DNA of 64,000 nt, taken from the NCBI GenBank assembly GCA_014360825.1, contig JACIWT010000001.1, positions 186,001-250,000 on the forward strand, written 5' to 3'. The position numbers and the translations under genes are program-made. This document shows positions 34,947 to 43,186 of this stretch, piece after piece. This DNA is from Chloroflexota bacterium. Its GTDB lineage: Bacteria; Chloroflexota; Anaerolineae; UBA2200; JACIWT01. The stretch's first letter is position 1, and each line of letters starts with the position of its first letter. The notes below the pieces were generated by a model. It did not search any database. It saw nothing but the letters and a program-made list of their open reading frames with translations, and was not told the DNA's origin.

Positions 34947-36128
34947 CTACTGGATTTCAGCGGCGATCTGGCGCCCAAACTGGCGGGCTTTCTCTAGTTC
35001 TGCAGCGCTTGGTACTAATTTGGCTCGCACGGCTTCCACAGGCACCTTGAGTCGGAGGCTACTAAGGCGATCCTCGATCATTTTCGTTGCTTCACCACTC
35101 CAGCCATAGGAGCCGAAAGCCCCGCCGATCTTGCCACGTAATCTGATAGTCGCCAGGCTCGCCAGGAAGCGCCACACTGGTGCGACTGCGTCACCATTGA
35201 TAGTGGGTGAGCCAACAAGCAAAGCCTGGGCCTGCTCCACCATGTCCGTCAGCAGGCTCATATTCAGATCCTTTGCTGCTAAGTCCACTAGGTTAACCAT
35301 TACCCCGCTTTCTCTTAGTCCCTCTGCGATGGCCTCTGCCAAGGACCTGGTGTTACCATAGGCACTCACAAATGCAATGACAGCACGCTTGCCGTCCAGT
35401 GGCTCGGTGGCCCACTGAACGTACCTTTCGTAGTATGACCAGGGGTCTTTTCGCAACACGGGCCCGTGCGATGGGGCAATGATTTTGATATCGAAACCCT
35501 TGATTTTGGCTAACGCGTCGCGCATCTTCTCTTTGAAAGGGCGCATGATAGTTTGAAAATAGTACTCGAACTCACCATTGAAGTCGTCTACCAGGTCGTT
35601 GAATAGACGCGGGTCGTAGAAATGACAGCCAAAAACGTCGCAGGGGAAAAGGACACCCTCTTCTACCAAGTAGGTGAACATAGTATCGGGCCAGTGTAGG
35701 AAGGGAGCGAAAACGAAGCGCAGCGTCTTGCCACCCAGATCAATAGTGTCGCCATCGTCCATTTTTAGTGGGTTCAACTCGCGATTGACAATATTGTTGA
35801 CATATTGCTCGCCAGTTTTGGATACTACAACCTTTGCCTGAGGCGCGCTCTCGAGGAGAGTTGCCAATGCACCGGTGTGGTCTGGTTCCATGTGGTTGAG
35901 AATGATATAGTCAATGGATGCCGGGTCTATGAGGGAACGAACGTTGTCAAGATACTCTTGGGCAAAAGGGGCTTTGACAGCCTCGATGATGGCTGTTTTC
36001 TCCCCGCGCACCAGGTAGGAGTTATAACTCGTGCCCCGCTTGGTTTCCATAATGATATCGAACACGCGCAGGTCTGGATCAAAGACGCCGATCCAATCCA
36101 CACTATCCGTAATCCTTATCGTGCTCAT
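34947..36128 (-). CDS. Flavodiiron protein (FprA family, O2/NO reductase)
   Basis: A 393-residue A-type flavoprotein. The metallo-beta-lactamase-like domain (1-245) carries the diiron ligands in NHMEPDHTGAL (H-x-E-x-D-H), the Asp in FPCDVFGCH and the His in APSHGPVLR. The flavodoxin domain (about 250-390) has AFVSAYGNTRSLAE and GSPTINGDAV for FMN. These enzymes reduce O2 to water or NO to N2O with electrons from rubredoxin, which is encoded next door. ATG 36128 is preceded by GGAGGATGGTC; a start 16 codons upstream is less likely. Confidence 0.95.
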   Translation of the reverse strand: MSTIRITDSVDWIGVFDPDLRVFDIIMETKRGTSYNSYLVRGEKTAIIEAVKAPFAQEYLDNVRSLIDPASIDYIILNHMEPDHTGALATLLESAPQAKVVVSKTGEQYVNNIVNRELNPLKMDDGDTIDLGGKTLRFVFAPFLHWPDTMFTYLVEEGVLFPCDVFGCHFYDPRLFNDLVDDFNGEFEYYFQTIMRPFKEKMRDALAKIKGFDIKIIAPSHGPVLRKDPWSYYERYVQWATEPLDGKRAVIAFVSAYGNTRSLAEAIAEGLRESGVMVNLVDLAAKDLNMSLLTDMVEQAQALLVGSPTINGDAVAPVWRFLASLATIRLRGKIGGAFGSYGWSGEATKMIEDRLSSLRLKVPVEAVRAKLVPSAAELEKARQFGRQIAAEIQ

Positions 36129-36254
36129 TGACCATCCTCCGTCTCGAATAATACCGTGTTCCTTCTCTGCAAGCAAGATTGGCGCGACGGGTATTGCAAC
36201 TTGTCGCGCCAGATCGTGGGATCTATTAGATTGTTCTCTGCAGCGATGCAGATG

Positions 36255-36422
36255 TTACTTCACCTTCTCGAACATATCCTTGCTGGCACCGCACTGAGGG
36301 CATACCCAATCGTCAGGTAGTGCCTCGAAAGGCGTGCCGGGCGCTACCCCATTCTCCGGGTCGCCCTTGGCCGGGTCGTAGATATACCCGCAGGCCAGAC
36401 ATTCCCACTTCTCCATTGCCAT
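36255..36422 (-). CDS. rub: Rubredoxin
   Basis: A 55-residue protein, too short for many gene finders, starting [15 protein letters not shown]. The four iron-ligand cysteines form CLAC and CPQC pairs (C-x2-C at residues 8-11 and 41-44), with the usual [18 protein letters not shown] segment between. Rubredoxin carries single electrons to flavodiiron proteins and rubrerythrin, whose genes flank it. GGAGGAATTCAAG precedes the ATG. It lies between the flavodiiron and ferritin-like genes on the same strand. Confidence 0.95.
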   Translation of the reverse strand: MAMEKWECLACGYIYDPAKGDPENGVAPGTPFEALPDDWVCPQCGASKDMFEKVK

Positions 36423-36494
36423 CTTGAATTCCTCCAGAATTGGTTTCGTGGGCGGATTGAATACCTATTGGCAGTTTGGTCCGCTCCGCTTTGC

Positions 36495-36962
36495 TCAGAA
36501 TTCCTTGTAGACGATCTCTTCATACAAGGTCTCGACCTTGTTCTTGTGTTTCATCTCCTCGTTCGCCAACCAAGTAAAGAGGTTCCTGACCGCCTGATCT
36601 TGTGCGACCTCGCTCATAGCAGTGTAGAAATCATAGGCGTTCTTCTCGCGTTTCGCTGCTACTGTCAGCACGTCTTGGAAGTCTGCGTCTTCTCGCAGCG
36701 GCTGGGGCACCAAATAATCACTGATCTTAAGGTCGGTTACCTTCTCCTTGTGTCCACGTACTACCCAGGTGACACCCCTGGCGAGCAGGTCTTCGAGTTT
36801 GGCTTTGTGGGTTAGTTCCTCACCTGCTAATTCCTCTAACAGTACCCGTGACGGGGTGGATTTCACCATCTTCGCCGCTTGGGTATAAAGGGCGTTGGAT
36901 TCCTCCTCTCGCTTAATGGCAGTTCGCAGTAGTTCCTCTATGTTCCTGATATCCCCTTGCAT
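36495..36962 (-). CDS. Ferritin-like diiron protein (rubrerythrin-related)
   Basis: A 155-residue four-helix protein. Candidate metal ligands lie in IKREEESNALY, ELAGEELTHKAKL, AAKREKNAYDFY and LANEEMKHKNKVE, two E-x-x-H-type pairs as in rubrerythrin-like ferritins. The C-terminal rubredoxin domain of true rubrerythrin is missing. It may act as a peroxidase or in iron handling. It is within the oxygen-defence cluster, between rubredoxin and rubrerythrin, and AAAGGAGAAAGGCC precedes the ATG. Confidence 0.85.
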   Translation of the reverse strand: MQGDIRNIEELLRTAIKREEESNALYTQAAKMVKSTPSRVLLEELAGEELTHKAKLEDLLARGVTWVVRGHKEKVTDLKISDYLVPQPLREDADFQDVLTVAAKREKNAYDFYTAMSEVAQDQAVRNLFTWLANEEMKHKNKVETLYEEIVYKEF

Positions 36963-37077
36963 GTTGGCCTTTCTCCTTTCTTGTACAAAAGCGTTTTGGC
37001 GTCCGCCTCCGGGGCAGGCTGGAGCTTAGGTCTATAGCCCAGCCTACTAAAAGAACGCACTTTCACAACTCAGCCGC

Positions 37078-37584
37078 TTAGAAGCCGACGAATTTCTCCC
37101 TTCTTGCCTTGCAGATAGGGCATACCTCCGGTGCTTCGTCGCCCTCGGCAGTATGTCCGCAAACACTGCAGATCCAGATTTTTCCGATGGCGTGATCCTT
37201 ACCGCCCTGCACTGCCTTTTTTGCCTCGCTGTACCAGACAGCATGGATCTTCTCTGCCTCCCAGGCCCACCTGGTTGATCGTTCGGCCTCGCCTTCGCCT
37301 TGGAACTTGGCTATCTTGTTGAACACGGGGTACATTTCGTTGATTTCGTAAATCTCGCCGTCAACACCAGCCTGGAGATTATCAGTGGTGGTCTGAATGC
37401 CTCCCAAGGCGCGGTAATGGTTAGTGGCATGTACTTGTTCGGCATAGGCAATGGCGCGGAACATCCGGGCCACATTGGGCAGGCCTTCACGCTCGGCTTT
37501 GTCGGCGAAGATTAGGTAACGCATATGGGCTTGACTCTCACCGGCAAAAGCCTCCCTCAAATAATGCTCTGTCATTTGACGCAT
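37078..37584 (-). CDS. rbr: Rubrerythrin
   Basis: A 168-residue peroxide-reducing protein. The ferritin-like domain (REAFAGESQAHMRYLIFADKA; AYAEQVHATNHY; AERSTRWAWEAEKIHA) is followed by a C-terminal rubredoxin domain with ICSVCG and VCPICKA (two C-x2-C). Rubrerythrin reduces H2O2 with electrons from rubredoxin. The ATG at 37584 is spaced 9 nt from AGGAGG; an ATG 24 nt upstream would overlap that site. It lies 29 nt downstream of the Fur-family regulator gene and is probably co-transcribed with it. Confidence 0.95.
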   Translation of the reverse strand: MRQMTEHYLREAFAGESQAHMRYLIFADKAEREGLPNVARMFRAIAYAEQVHATNHYRALGGIQTTTDNLQAGVDGEIYEINEMYPVFNKIAKFQGEGEAERSTRWAWEAEKIHAVWYSEAKKAVQGGKDHAIGKIWICSVCGHTAEGDEAPEVCPICKARREKFVGF

Positions 37585-37613
37585 AGGTATGTTCCTCCTT
37601 TCAGCCAAAATGG

Positions 37614-38030
37614 TTATTTATTGTCGCTGGCCTTTTGCTCTGTCAACTGACAGGACGGACAAAGGCCGAGGAAAATGACATCGTGGTCATCAACTGTGAA
37701 ATCTGTATTTTGGGCTGCACGTGCTTCCAACCCGGTGAACCGGGCGCAATCTACATCACCGATGGCCCCACAGCGGTGGCAGACGACGTGGTAATGCTGC
37801 TCCGTACGAGCGTCATAGTGCGCTATGCTTGGATCACAGCGCAACTCACGGACCAGGCCCGCGTTGCATAATAGTCTCAGGTTGCGGTACACCGTGGCGA
37901 TGCTGATGCGAGGTAATGTGTGACGCACGTGCTCGAATATCCAATTGGCATCGGGATGGTTCTCCGTGCCTCGCAGCACATCCAAGATAGCACGGCGTTG
38001 AGAGGTCATACGGAGCTCGCCGCGCTGCAA
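37614..38030 (-). CDS. Fur/PerR-family metalloregulator
   Basis: A 138-residue regulator: winged helix with MTSQRRAILDVLRG and ISIATVYRNLRLL, the metal segment HYDARTEQHYHVVC, and two zinc C-x2-C pairs (CHRCG, CPSCQ). PerR-type peroxide sensing is suggested by the rubrerythrin neighbour, Fur-type iron sensing by the operator sequence; the residues seen do not decide. The TTG at 38030, with AAAGGA nine bases before, is the preferred start. The frame is open to 38105, but that stretch is the promoter and Fur box, so an ATG start there would fall upstream of the transcription start. Confidence 0.88.
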   Translation of the reverse strand: MQRGELRMTSQRRAILDVLRGTENHPDANWIFEHVRHTLPRISIATVYRNLRLLCNAGLVRELRCDPSIAHYDARTEQHYHVVCHRCGAIGDVDCARFTGLEARAAQNTDFTVDDHDVIFLGLCPSCQLTEQKASDNK

Positions 38031-38056
38031 TTTGTCTGATCCTTTGTCATTGAAAA

Positions 38057-38105
38057 TGATAATCATTATCATTCTTATGATAGCACAAGATGCGAAAAAT
38101 GTCAA
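38057..38105 (-). promoter_or_regulatory. Consensus promoter with a perfect Fur box over the start site
   Basis: Minus strand: TTGACA (38100-38105), a 17-nt spacer and TATCAT (38077-38082). Just downstream lies TGATAATCATTATCA on plus (38057-38071), an exact 7-1-7 Fur-family operator covering the predicted start of transcription. This fits autoregulation of the fur/perR gene and control of rubrerythrin and perhaps the rest of the block. Confidence 0.85.
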
Positions 38106-38152
38106 ATGCCGCTGGTGTTCCGTTTGGATGATAACGCGAGGAGAGATCGGTT

Positions 38153-39433
38153 ATGACATCCGCTGTCCTTGAGCCTGCTTCGGCTGGGTTGGCTTTGACA
38201 AATCTTCGGAAGCAGGATTATAATCGTTTCACCTGGGCAAGGCAGTTGTTGAGGGCAAGGAGGATCGTGAGCACCAATGAAGTGTGGGTGCTGATTATGG
38301 CTGGCATCCACAGTGGCGATGAAGCCGTGAATATGGTCGCCGGGGCTCGACAGGCCATCACTCTCGACTTAGTGGAGCGCGCTTTGGCCATCCCCGGCGT
38401 CGATCACGTATTAGTCAGCACCAACTCCCCCGCGCTGGCCGAGCGACTGAGTACTTATCCCGTTATCATAGAAATGGATAGCGCAGGCGAAACTTTCCAC
38501 TTCGGTAAACGCCTGCGCGATTTGGTGTGCCGCCACCACATGAAACGGGTATTTTACCTGGGCGGCGGCAGTGGTGCACTGCTTAATCCAGGACAGATGA
38601 CGCACATTATAGATGACCTGCGCCGTGGTGAGCAGGTGCTCATCACCAACAATTTCTATTCCACAGATTTTGCTGCCTTCGCCCCAGCGACAGTGTTGGA
38701 GTCCGTTGCCCCTCCTGCTAACGACAACGATTTAGGCTGGACGCTGGGTGAGCATGCCGGATTGCCTAACCGTTCGCTCCCCCGTTGTGCTGCTACATTG
38801 CTGGACGTGGATACACCGACTGACTTGATGACCATAGCCTCTCATCCTGGAGTTGGCCCTCACACCCGCGCGTATTTGGACTCTCTCGCCCTGGACCTAA
38901 GCCATATCCAACGAGCGATGGCCGTTTTTGTGGATCGAGAGGCCGAGGCCATCATAGCTGGGCGGGTTGGAGCAGAGACATGGGCTTATCTGGAACGCGA
39001 GACGGCCTGTCGCACCCGCATCTTTGCTGAGGAACGCGGTATGCGTGCCAGTGGGAGATTGGCGCAGGAGAGGGTTCGCTCCCTTCTGGGGGAATATCTG
39101 CGGTTGGTGGGGGCAGAGCGCTTTTTCGAAGCATTGGCTTGGATGGGCCAGGCTGCGTTTATTGATAGCCGCGTGATTTTCGCCCACTTGGGAGTGTGGC
39201 CCCCCGCCGCCGACCGTTACAACTCTGATCTGTTGCGCCCAGAGCGCATTGCTGACCCGTTCGTTCGTGAATTCACGGCAGCGGCAATCACAGCCCCGAT
39301 TCCTGTGGTGTTGGGAGGACATTCGCTCGTGTCGGGGGGGCTCTACGCACTGGTTGAGGCAGCATGGGCGCATTCCGGGGTGAATGTGCCGCGCTACGTG
39401 GACCACACTATTTGGGAACAACCGGGGCACTGA
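38153..39433 (+). CDS. Unknown protein with nucleotidyltransferase-like N-terminus
   Basis: A 426-residue soluble protein. Residues about 45-230 have the feel of a nucleotidyltransferase/GT-A fold (VLIMAGIHSGDEAVNMVAGARQA, VDHVLVSTNSPALAERL, VFYLGGGSGALLNPGQM, ATLLDVDTPTDLMTIA), reminiscent of MobA/CofC-type enzymes in layout but without their GGxSxRMG signature. The C-terminal half is helical (WAYLERETACRTRIFAEERG), then PVVLGGHSLVSGGLY. I cannot assign a function. The ATG follows GAGGAGAG. It ends 57 nt before the SHMT-GcvT fusion on the same strand, so they may be co-transcribed. Confidence 0.6.
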   Translation: MTSAVLEPASAGLALTNLRKQDYNRFTWARQLLRARRIVSTNEVWVLIMAGIHSGDEAVNMVAGARQAITLDLVERALAIPGVDHVLVSTNSPALAERLSTYPVIIEMDSAGETFHFGKRLRDLVCRHHMKRVFYLGGGSGALLNPGQMTHIIDDLRRGEQVLITNNFYSTDFAAFAPATVLESVAPPANDNDLGWTLGEHAGLPNRSLPRCAATLLDVDTPTDLMTIASHPGVGPHTRAYLDSLALDLSHIQRAMAVFVDREAEAIIAGRVGAETWAYLERETACRTRIFAEERGMRASGRLAQERVRSLLGEYLRLVGAERFFEALAWMGQAAFIDSRVIFAHLGVWPPAADRYNSDLLRPERIADPFVREFTAAAITAPIPVVLGGHSLVSGGLYALVEAAWAHSGVNVPRYVDHTIWEQPGH

Positions 39434-39490
39434 TCGAATTACCGTATTCTCGGAGCCTTGGACTAAACACTTTAGGAGGTGAGTTTGCTC

Positions 39491-42400
39491 ATGGCTGAAG
39501 GTGATTACACCGATTTTTTCAATCTGGACATTTCTGAAGCGGATCCGGCGACAGATCTTATCATTGGCTTTGAGGAGGAGCGCCAAGCACGGCAGATCAT
39601 CCTCATCCCCAGTGAAAGCCTGTGCCCGTTGGCTGTGCGTCAGGCTCTGGGCTCGGTCTTCAACAATGTTTATGCAGAGGGCTATCCGCCCTTGCGCATG
39701 ACCCGCGACGATGAAGACCTTCTTTTGGACTTCGGTCACCAATTGGCCTACTATCGTCGCTATGCGGACCGGCGTTTCTACAAGGGCGTGAATTACGTAC
39801 ATTTCGTAGAAACGCTGGCGGGACGCCGCGCCGCCGAGGCCTTTGCCACACGCACTGTCCCCGCAGACCGCATCTATGCCAACGTACAACCGCTCTCCGG
39901 TGCGGCAGCCAACTTGGCTGTGTACAACGCTTTCTTGCAGGACGGCGATACCCTTATGGGGATGGATCTTTTCCAGGGTGGGCACCTAACCCATGGTAGC
40001 CCGTTCAATCTGTCAGGCCAACGCTACCGCGTCGTCTCCTATGGTGTGGACCGGCGTATAGAGCGGCTGGACTATGATGCTATCCTGGACTTGGCGAAGG
40101 CTCACCGACCCAAAATGATCGTCGCTGGCTACACCTCTTACCCTTGGGCTCCTGATTGGGCAGCCTTTCGGCAGATCGCCGACGCAGTGGGAGCATTACT
40201 TATGGCCGACATCGCTCACACTGCGGGGATGGCCATCGCCGGTGTGTATCCCAACCCCATTGGTTATGCTGACATCGTTACCTTTACCACGCACAAGACG
40301 CTGATGGGCCCCCGCGGCGCGATTATCTTGACCACGGACGAGGAGAAAGCCAAACGGATTGATGCTGCGGTCTTCCCTGGGGAGCAAGGCGGCCCACACA
40401 CCAATAAATTCGCTGCGATGTGCGTCATGTTTGCCATCGCCCGTACTGAGAAATTCCGGCGCCTTCAGAAGCGTATCGTGGAGAACGCAGTGGCCCTAGC
40501 CGAAGCGTTCCAAAAACGAGGGATACGGGTTCCCTATGGGGGGACAAACACGCATCTGCTCTTAGTAGACGTCAGCGCTGTGCCGAGCAAGACTGGCTTC
40601 CCTTTGCGCGGCGAGATCGCAGCCCGCATCTTGGAACTGGCGGGCATCATCGTGAACAAAAACACCATCCCAGGTGACGAACTCACCGCTTTGGGCAGCG
40701 GTATCCGCATGGGTACACCCTGGGTATCGCAGCGAGGCATGACCCCCGCGCACATGGATCGTCTAGCTGGGATCATCACTGAGGTGGTAACAAATATCCA
40801 GCCTTTCTCTTATCGCGGGCTCTTGGGTGAACTTCCGCGTGGTAAGATTGACCTCGATCTACTGGAGCAGGCCAAGCGTGACGTGGACGCCTTGGTCGCC
40901 GAAGTCAAAGCCGAAACCCAAAACCGTGGTACCGGTTACCCTCACTACACTATCACCTCAACGGATTCAGAACGCGCTCGTCTGTTCTTTTCAGGAGAGG
41001 GAGATGAAGAGCAAGCCATCCAGGCAACAAAGATGGGTGCTGCAATCATTGACACCAGCGACGCTGGCGTGTTGCTGCTAAGCGGGTGGCGTGCACAACC
41101 TTTTGTTCAACAAATTACGACTGCCAGTGTGGCGGTTCTCGAACCCGGTCAGGCGCTTGAGAGTTTCATGTTGAAGGGCAACGGCGCGGTGTTGGATGAT
41201 ATTACAATCATTCGCTTAACTCGTGATGAGCGAGGTCGCGATCGTTACCTCGTTGTTACGAACCCGGAAAATACAACCCGGGTAACTGCTTGGTTGCGTG
41301 GCCTGGCCGATGGCTACACCTTGTTCGACCCCGACGATCTCTTCCGCAAGGTAGATGGTCCCGTTGTGGTCTGGGATATGGGCACTTCTGAAGTTAAAGA
41401 CGAGGCCCGGTTGGTCACCTTGCAGTTGGTGGGACCGAAGTCAGCGGAGGTGCTGCACAGGCTATGCCCTCATTGCCCTGCTATCGGGAAGGGTCAAGTC
41501 TGGCATGGGGAACTGGCCGAAACACCGGTTATTATTGTGGGACAGAGCCATGGATATCTCCTACTTGGCCATCCAGACTTGTTAGATCAAGTATGGAACG
41601 CGTTCATCGGTGCTGGGGCAGAGCCTGGGGGACCTATTACGCGCAAGATGTTGCGCACAGCTGCGGGTTTGCCAATCTACACGCTGCGAGGTGAAGACAA
41701 TAGGCCCTCTGGGAGAGACATGCACCGCAACGGCTTTGCCAGTCGTTTTTCGCTAACAAAGCCTTATTTCATTGGCCAGAGTACTCTGCGTGAATTGGCG
41801 TCGCCCGCTAACAAAGAGGTATTTGTCTGGAATGCTCCGCAAGATGTGCCACTCAAGCGTACGCCGCTTTACGAGTGGCACAGTGCCCACACCCGCAAGA
41901 TCATCCCATTCGCCGGGTGGGAGATGCCAATCTGGTATAGCAGCCTGGCTGAGGAGCACGAGGCAGTACGCAATGCTGCTGGCCTATTCGATGTCGCCCA
42001 CATGGGTGTGTTGGAGGTGAGTGGCCCCCATGCGGCGAGTTTCTTGGACACTGTTTTCACTAACTATGTCCGTTGGATTGAAGATGGCCAGTCGCTCTAC
42101 GGTTACCTGATGGATCCCGACGGGCGGTGCATGGACGATGTCATGATCTATCGCCGCGCTTCAGATCGCTTTCTCCTTGTGGTGAATGCTGTCAACGCCG
42201 AAAAGGATTTGGCTTGGCTGCAGGCGGTGAACTCTCGGCATTACCTGATTGACCGCGAATACCCAGCCCGCGAGGTCGAGGCGCAAGTGACCATCCGTGA
42301 TCTCAAGGATCCCGCCTCTAACACCGCTCGGCGCATAGATATCGCACTCCAAGGACCGAATTCATTGGCTATCTTGCAGCGCTTGGCCTCTAATGCCAGC

Positions 42401-43111
42401 GCCAGGCGCGATCTAGCGACTATCGCCCGGACAGAATTCGTGGAAATGCCCCTGGCGGGTATGGATCTAATCATAGCGCGCACGGGCTACACTGGCGAAG
42501 AGATAGGATATGAACTCTTTGTTCATCCCGATGAGGCCCTGCACCTATGGGAACTGCTCCTGGAGAAAGGTGCTTCGTTGGGTATCCGACCCTGTGGCCT
42601 GGCAGCACGCGACTCAACGCGTATCGAGGCGGGGTTGCCGCTCTACGGCCATGAACTTGCCGGTGACTATGGCATCGTGCCCGCTGAGGCTGGCTTCGCA
42701 CCCTATGTCAAGTTCCATAAGCCCTTTTTCATCGGGCGCGCCCACTGCATTCGCCAAGAGATGGAAAAGACCATGGAGGTCGTTCGCTTCCGGGTGAGCG
42801 AAGCCGGGGTCCCCGCGGTGCGCCCAGGGGACCCGGTAGTCAATAAGCGTGGCCACTATATTGGGCGCGTGACAAGTGCGACGTTGGTGCGAGGTTACCA
42901 GATTGGCATGGCCTACGTAGAAAAGCGCTACAACCAGGCCGGGACGCCACTCGCTATCTTCCCTCAATCGCTGAGTAAAGGCAGCGGCGGAAAGCCAGTG
43001 GAGGCTTTGACAGTAGGCGATCGCGTGGCTTTGCCGGTCGAGGCTACCGTGCTGGAGCGCTTCCCACAGCCGGAAGAAAAGTTGACCTGGCGTTTGCCAG
43101 GTGAAGAGTGA
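39491..43111 (+). CDS. glyA-gcvT: Triple fusion: serine hydroxymethyltransferase, degenerate GcvT-like domain, aminomethyltransferase GcvT
   Basis: A 1206-residue single frame. Residues 1-470 are SHMT (VQPLSGAAANLAVYNAF, MGMDLFQGGHLTHG, PLP Lys269 in TTHKTLMGPRG, NKNTIPGDE). Residues about 490-780 resemble a GcvT/YgfZ fold (IIDTSDAGVLLLSG, LQLVGPKSAEVL, LRTAAGLPIYTLRGED, KPYFIGQSTLRE) but lack most folate-site residues. Residues 785-1206 are a full GcvT (PLYEWHSAH, IPFAGWEMPIWY, LFDVAHMGVLEVSG, RTGYTGEEIGYELF, ARDSTRIEAGLPLYGHEL). SHMT and GcvT both make 5,10-methylene-THF, so the fusion may couple glycine cleavage to serine synthesis. The ATG at 39491 lies ten bases after AGGAGG; a GTG at 39479 overlaps that site. 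Confidence 0.93.
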   Translation: MAEGDYTDFFNLDISEADPATDLIIGFEEERQARQIILIPSESLCPLAVRQALGSVFNNVYAEGYPPLRMTRDDEDLLLDFGHQLAYYRRYADRRFYKGVNYVHFVETLAGRRAAEAFATRTVPADRIYANVQPLSGAAANLAVYNAFLQDGDTLMGMDLFQGGHLTHGSPFNLSGQRYRVVSYGVDRRIERLDYDAILDLAKAHRPKMIVAGYTSYPWAPDWAAFRQIADAVGALLMADIAHTAGMAIAGVYPNPIGYADIVTFTTHKTLMGPRGAIILTTDEEKAKRIDAAVFPGEQGGPHTNKFAAMCVMFAIARTEKFRRLQKRIVENAVALAEAFQKRGIRVPYGGTNTHLLLVDVSAVPSKTGFPLRGEIAARILELAGIIVNKNTIPGDELTALGSGIRMGTPWVSQRGMTPAHMDRLAGIITEVVTNIQPFSYRGLLGELPRGKIDLDLLEQAKRDVDALVAEVKAETQNRGTGYPHYTITSTDSERARLFFSGEGDEEQAIQATKMGAAIIDTSDAGVLLLSGWRAQPFVQQITTASVAVLEPGQALESFMLKGNGAVLDDITIIRLTRDERGRDRYLVVTNPENTTRVTAWLRGLADGYTLFDPDDLFRKVDGPVVVWDMGTSEVKDEARLVTLQLVGPKSAEVLHRLCPHCPAIGKGQVWHGELAETPVIIVGQSHGYLLLGHPDLLDQVWNAFIGAGAEPGGPITRKMLRTAAGLPIYTLRGEDNRPSGRDMHRNGFASRFSLTKPYFIGQSTLRELASPANKEVFVWNAPQDVPLKRTPLYEWHSAHTRKIIPFAGWEMPIWYSSLAEEHEAVRNAAGLFDVAHMGVLEVSGPHAASFLDTVFTNYVRWIEDGQSLYGYLMDPDGRCMDDVMIYRRASDRFLLVVNAVNAEKDLAWLQAVNSRHYLIDREYPAREVEAQVTIRDLKDPASNTARRIDIALQGPNSLAILQRLASNASARRDLATIARTEFVEMPLAGMDLIIARTGYTGEEIGYELFVHPDEALHLWELLLEKGASLGIRPCGLAARDSTRIEAGLPLYGHELAGDYGIVPAEAGFAPYVKFHKPFFIGRAHCIRQEMEKTMEVVRFRVSEAGVPAVRPGDPVVNKRGHYIGRVTSATLVRGYQIGMAYVEKRYNQAGTPLAIFPQSLSKGSGGKPVEALTVGDRVALPVEATVLERFPQPEEKLTWRLPGEE

Positions 43112-43123
43112 AGATAGAACAGG

Positions 43124-43155
43124 AGTCGAGGGGCACCGAAAGGTGCCCCCCGACT
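43124..43155. terminator. Strong hairpin between convergent gcvT fusion and gcvPB
   Basis: AGTCG plus GGGGCACC pair with GGTGCCCC plus CGACT around a GAAA loop, 13 bp with one mismatch. No clear T-run follows on plus; a mixed TCT-rich stretch follows on minus. Confidence 0.6.
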
Positions 43156-43186
43156 GTTGAGGCCCGCACGAACAGGCTAATGCAAC

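Noticed and set aside
38031-38105. An upstream ATG start (38105 or 38066-38072) for the Fur-family gene
   Set aside because: The extra codons would encode the -35, -10 and operator sequences; translation must begin downstream of the transcription start.
38897-39985. A 362-codon open frame on the minus strand opposite the unknown 426-residue gene and the start of the SHMT fusion
   Set aside because: It overlaps two genes with strong ribosome sites and, for SHMT, clear homology. Its product shows no motif, and long antisense frames are common in GC-rich codon patterns.
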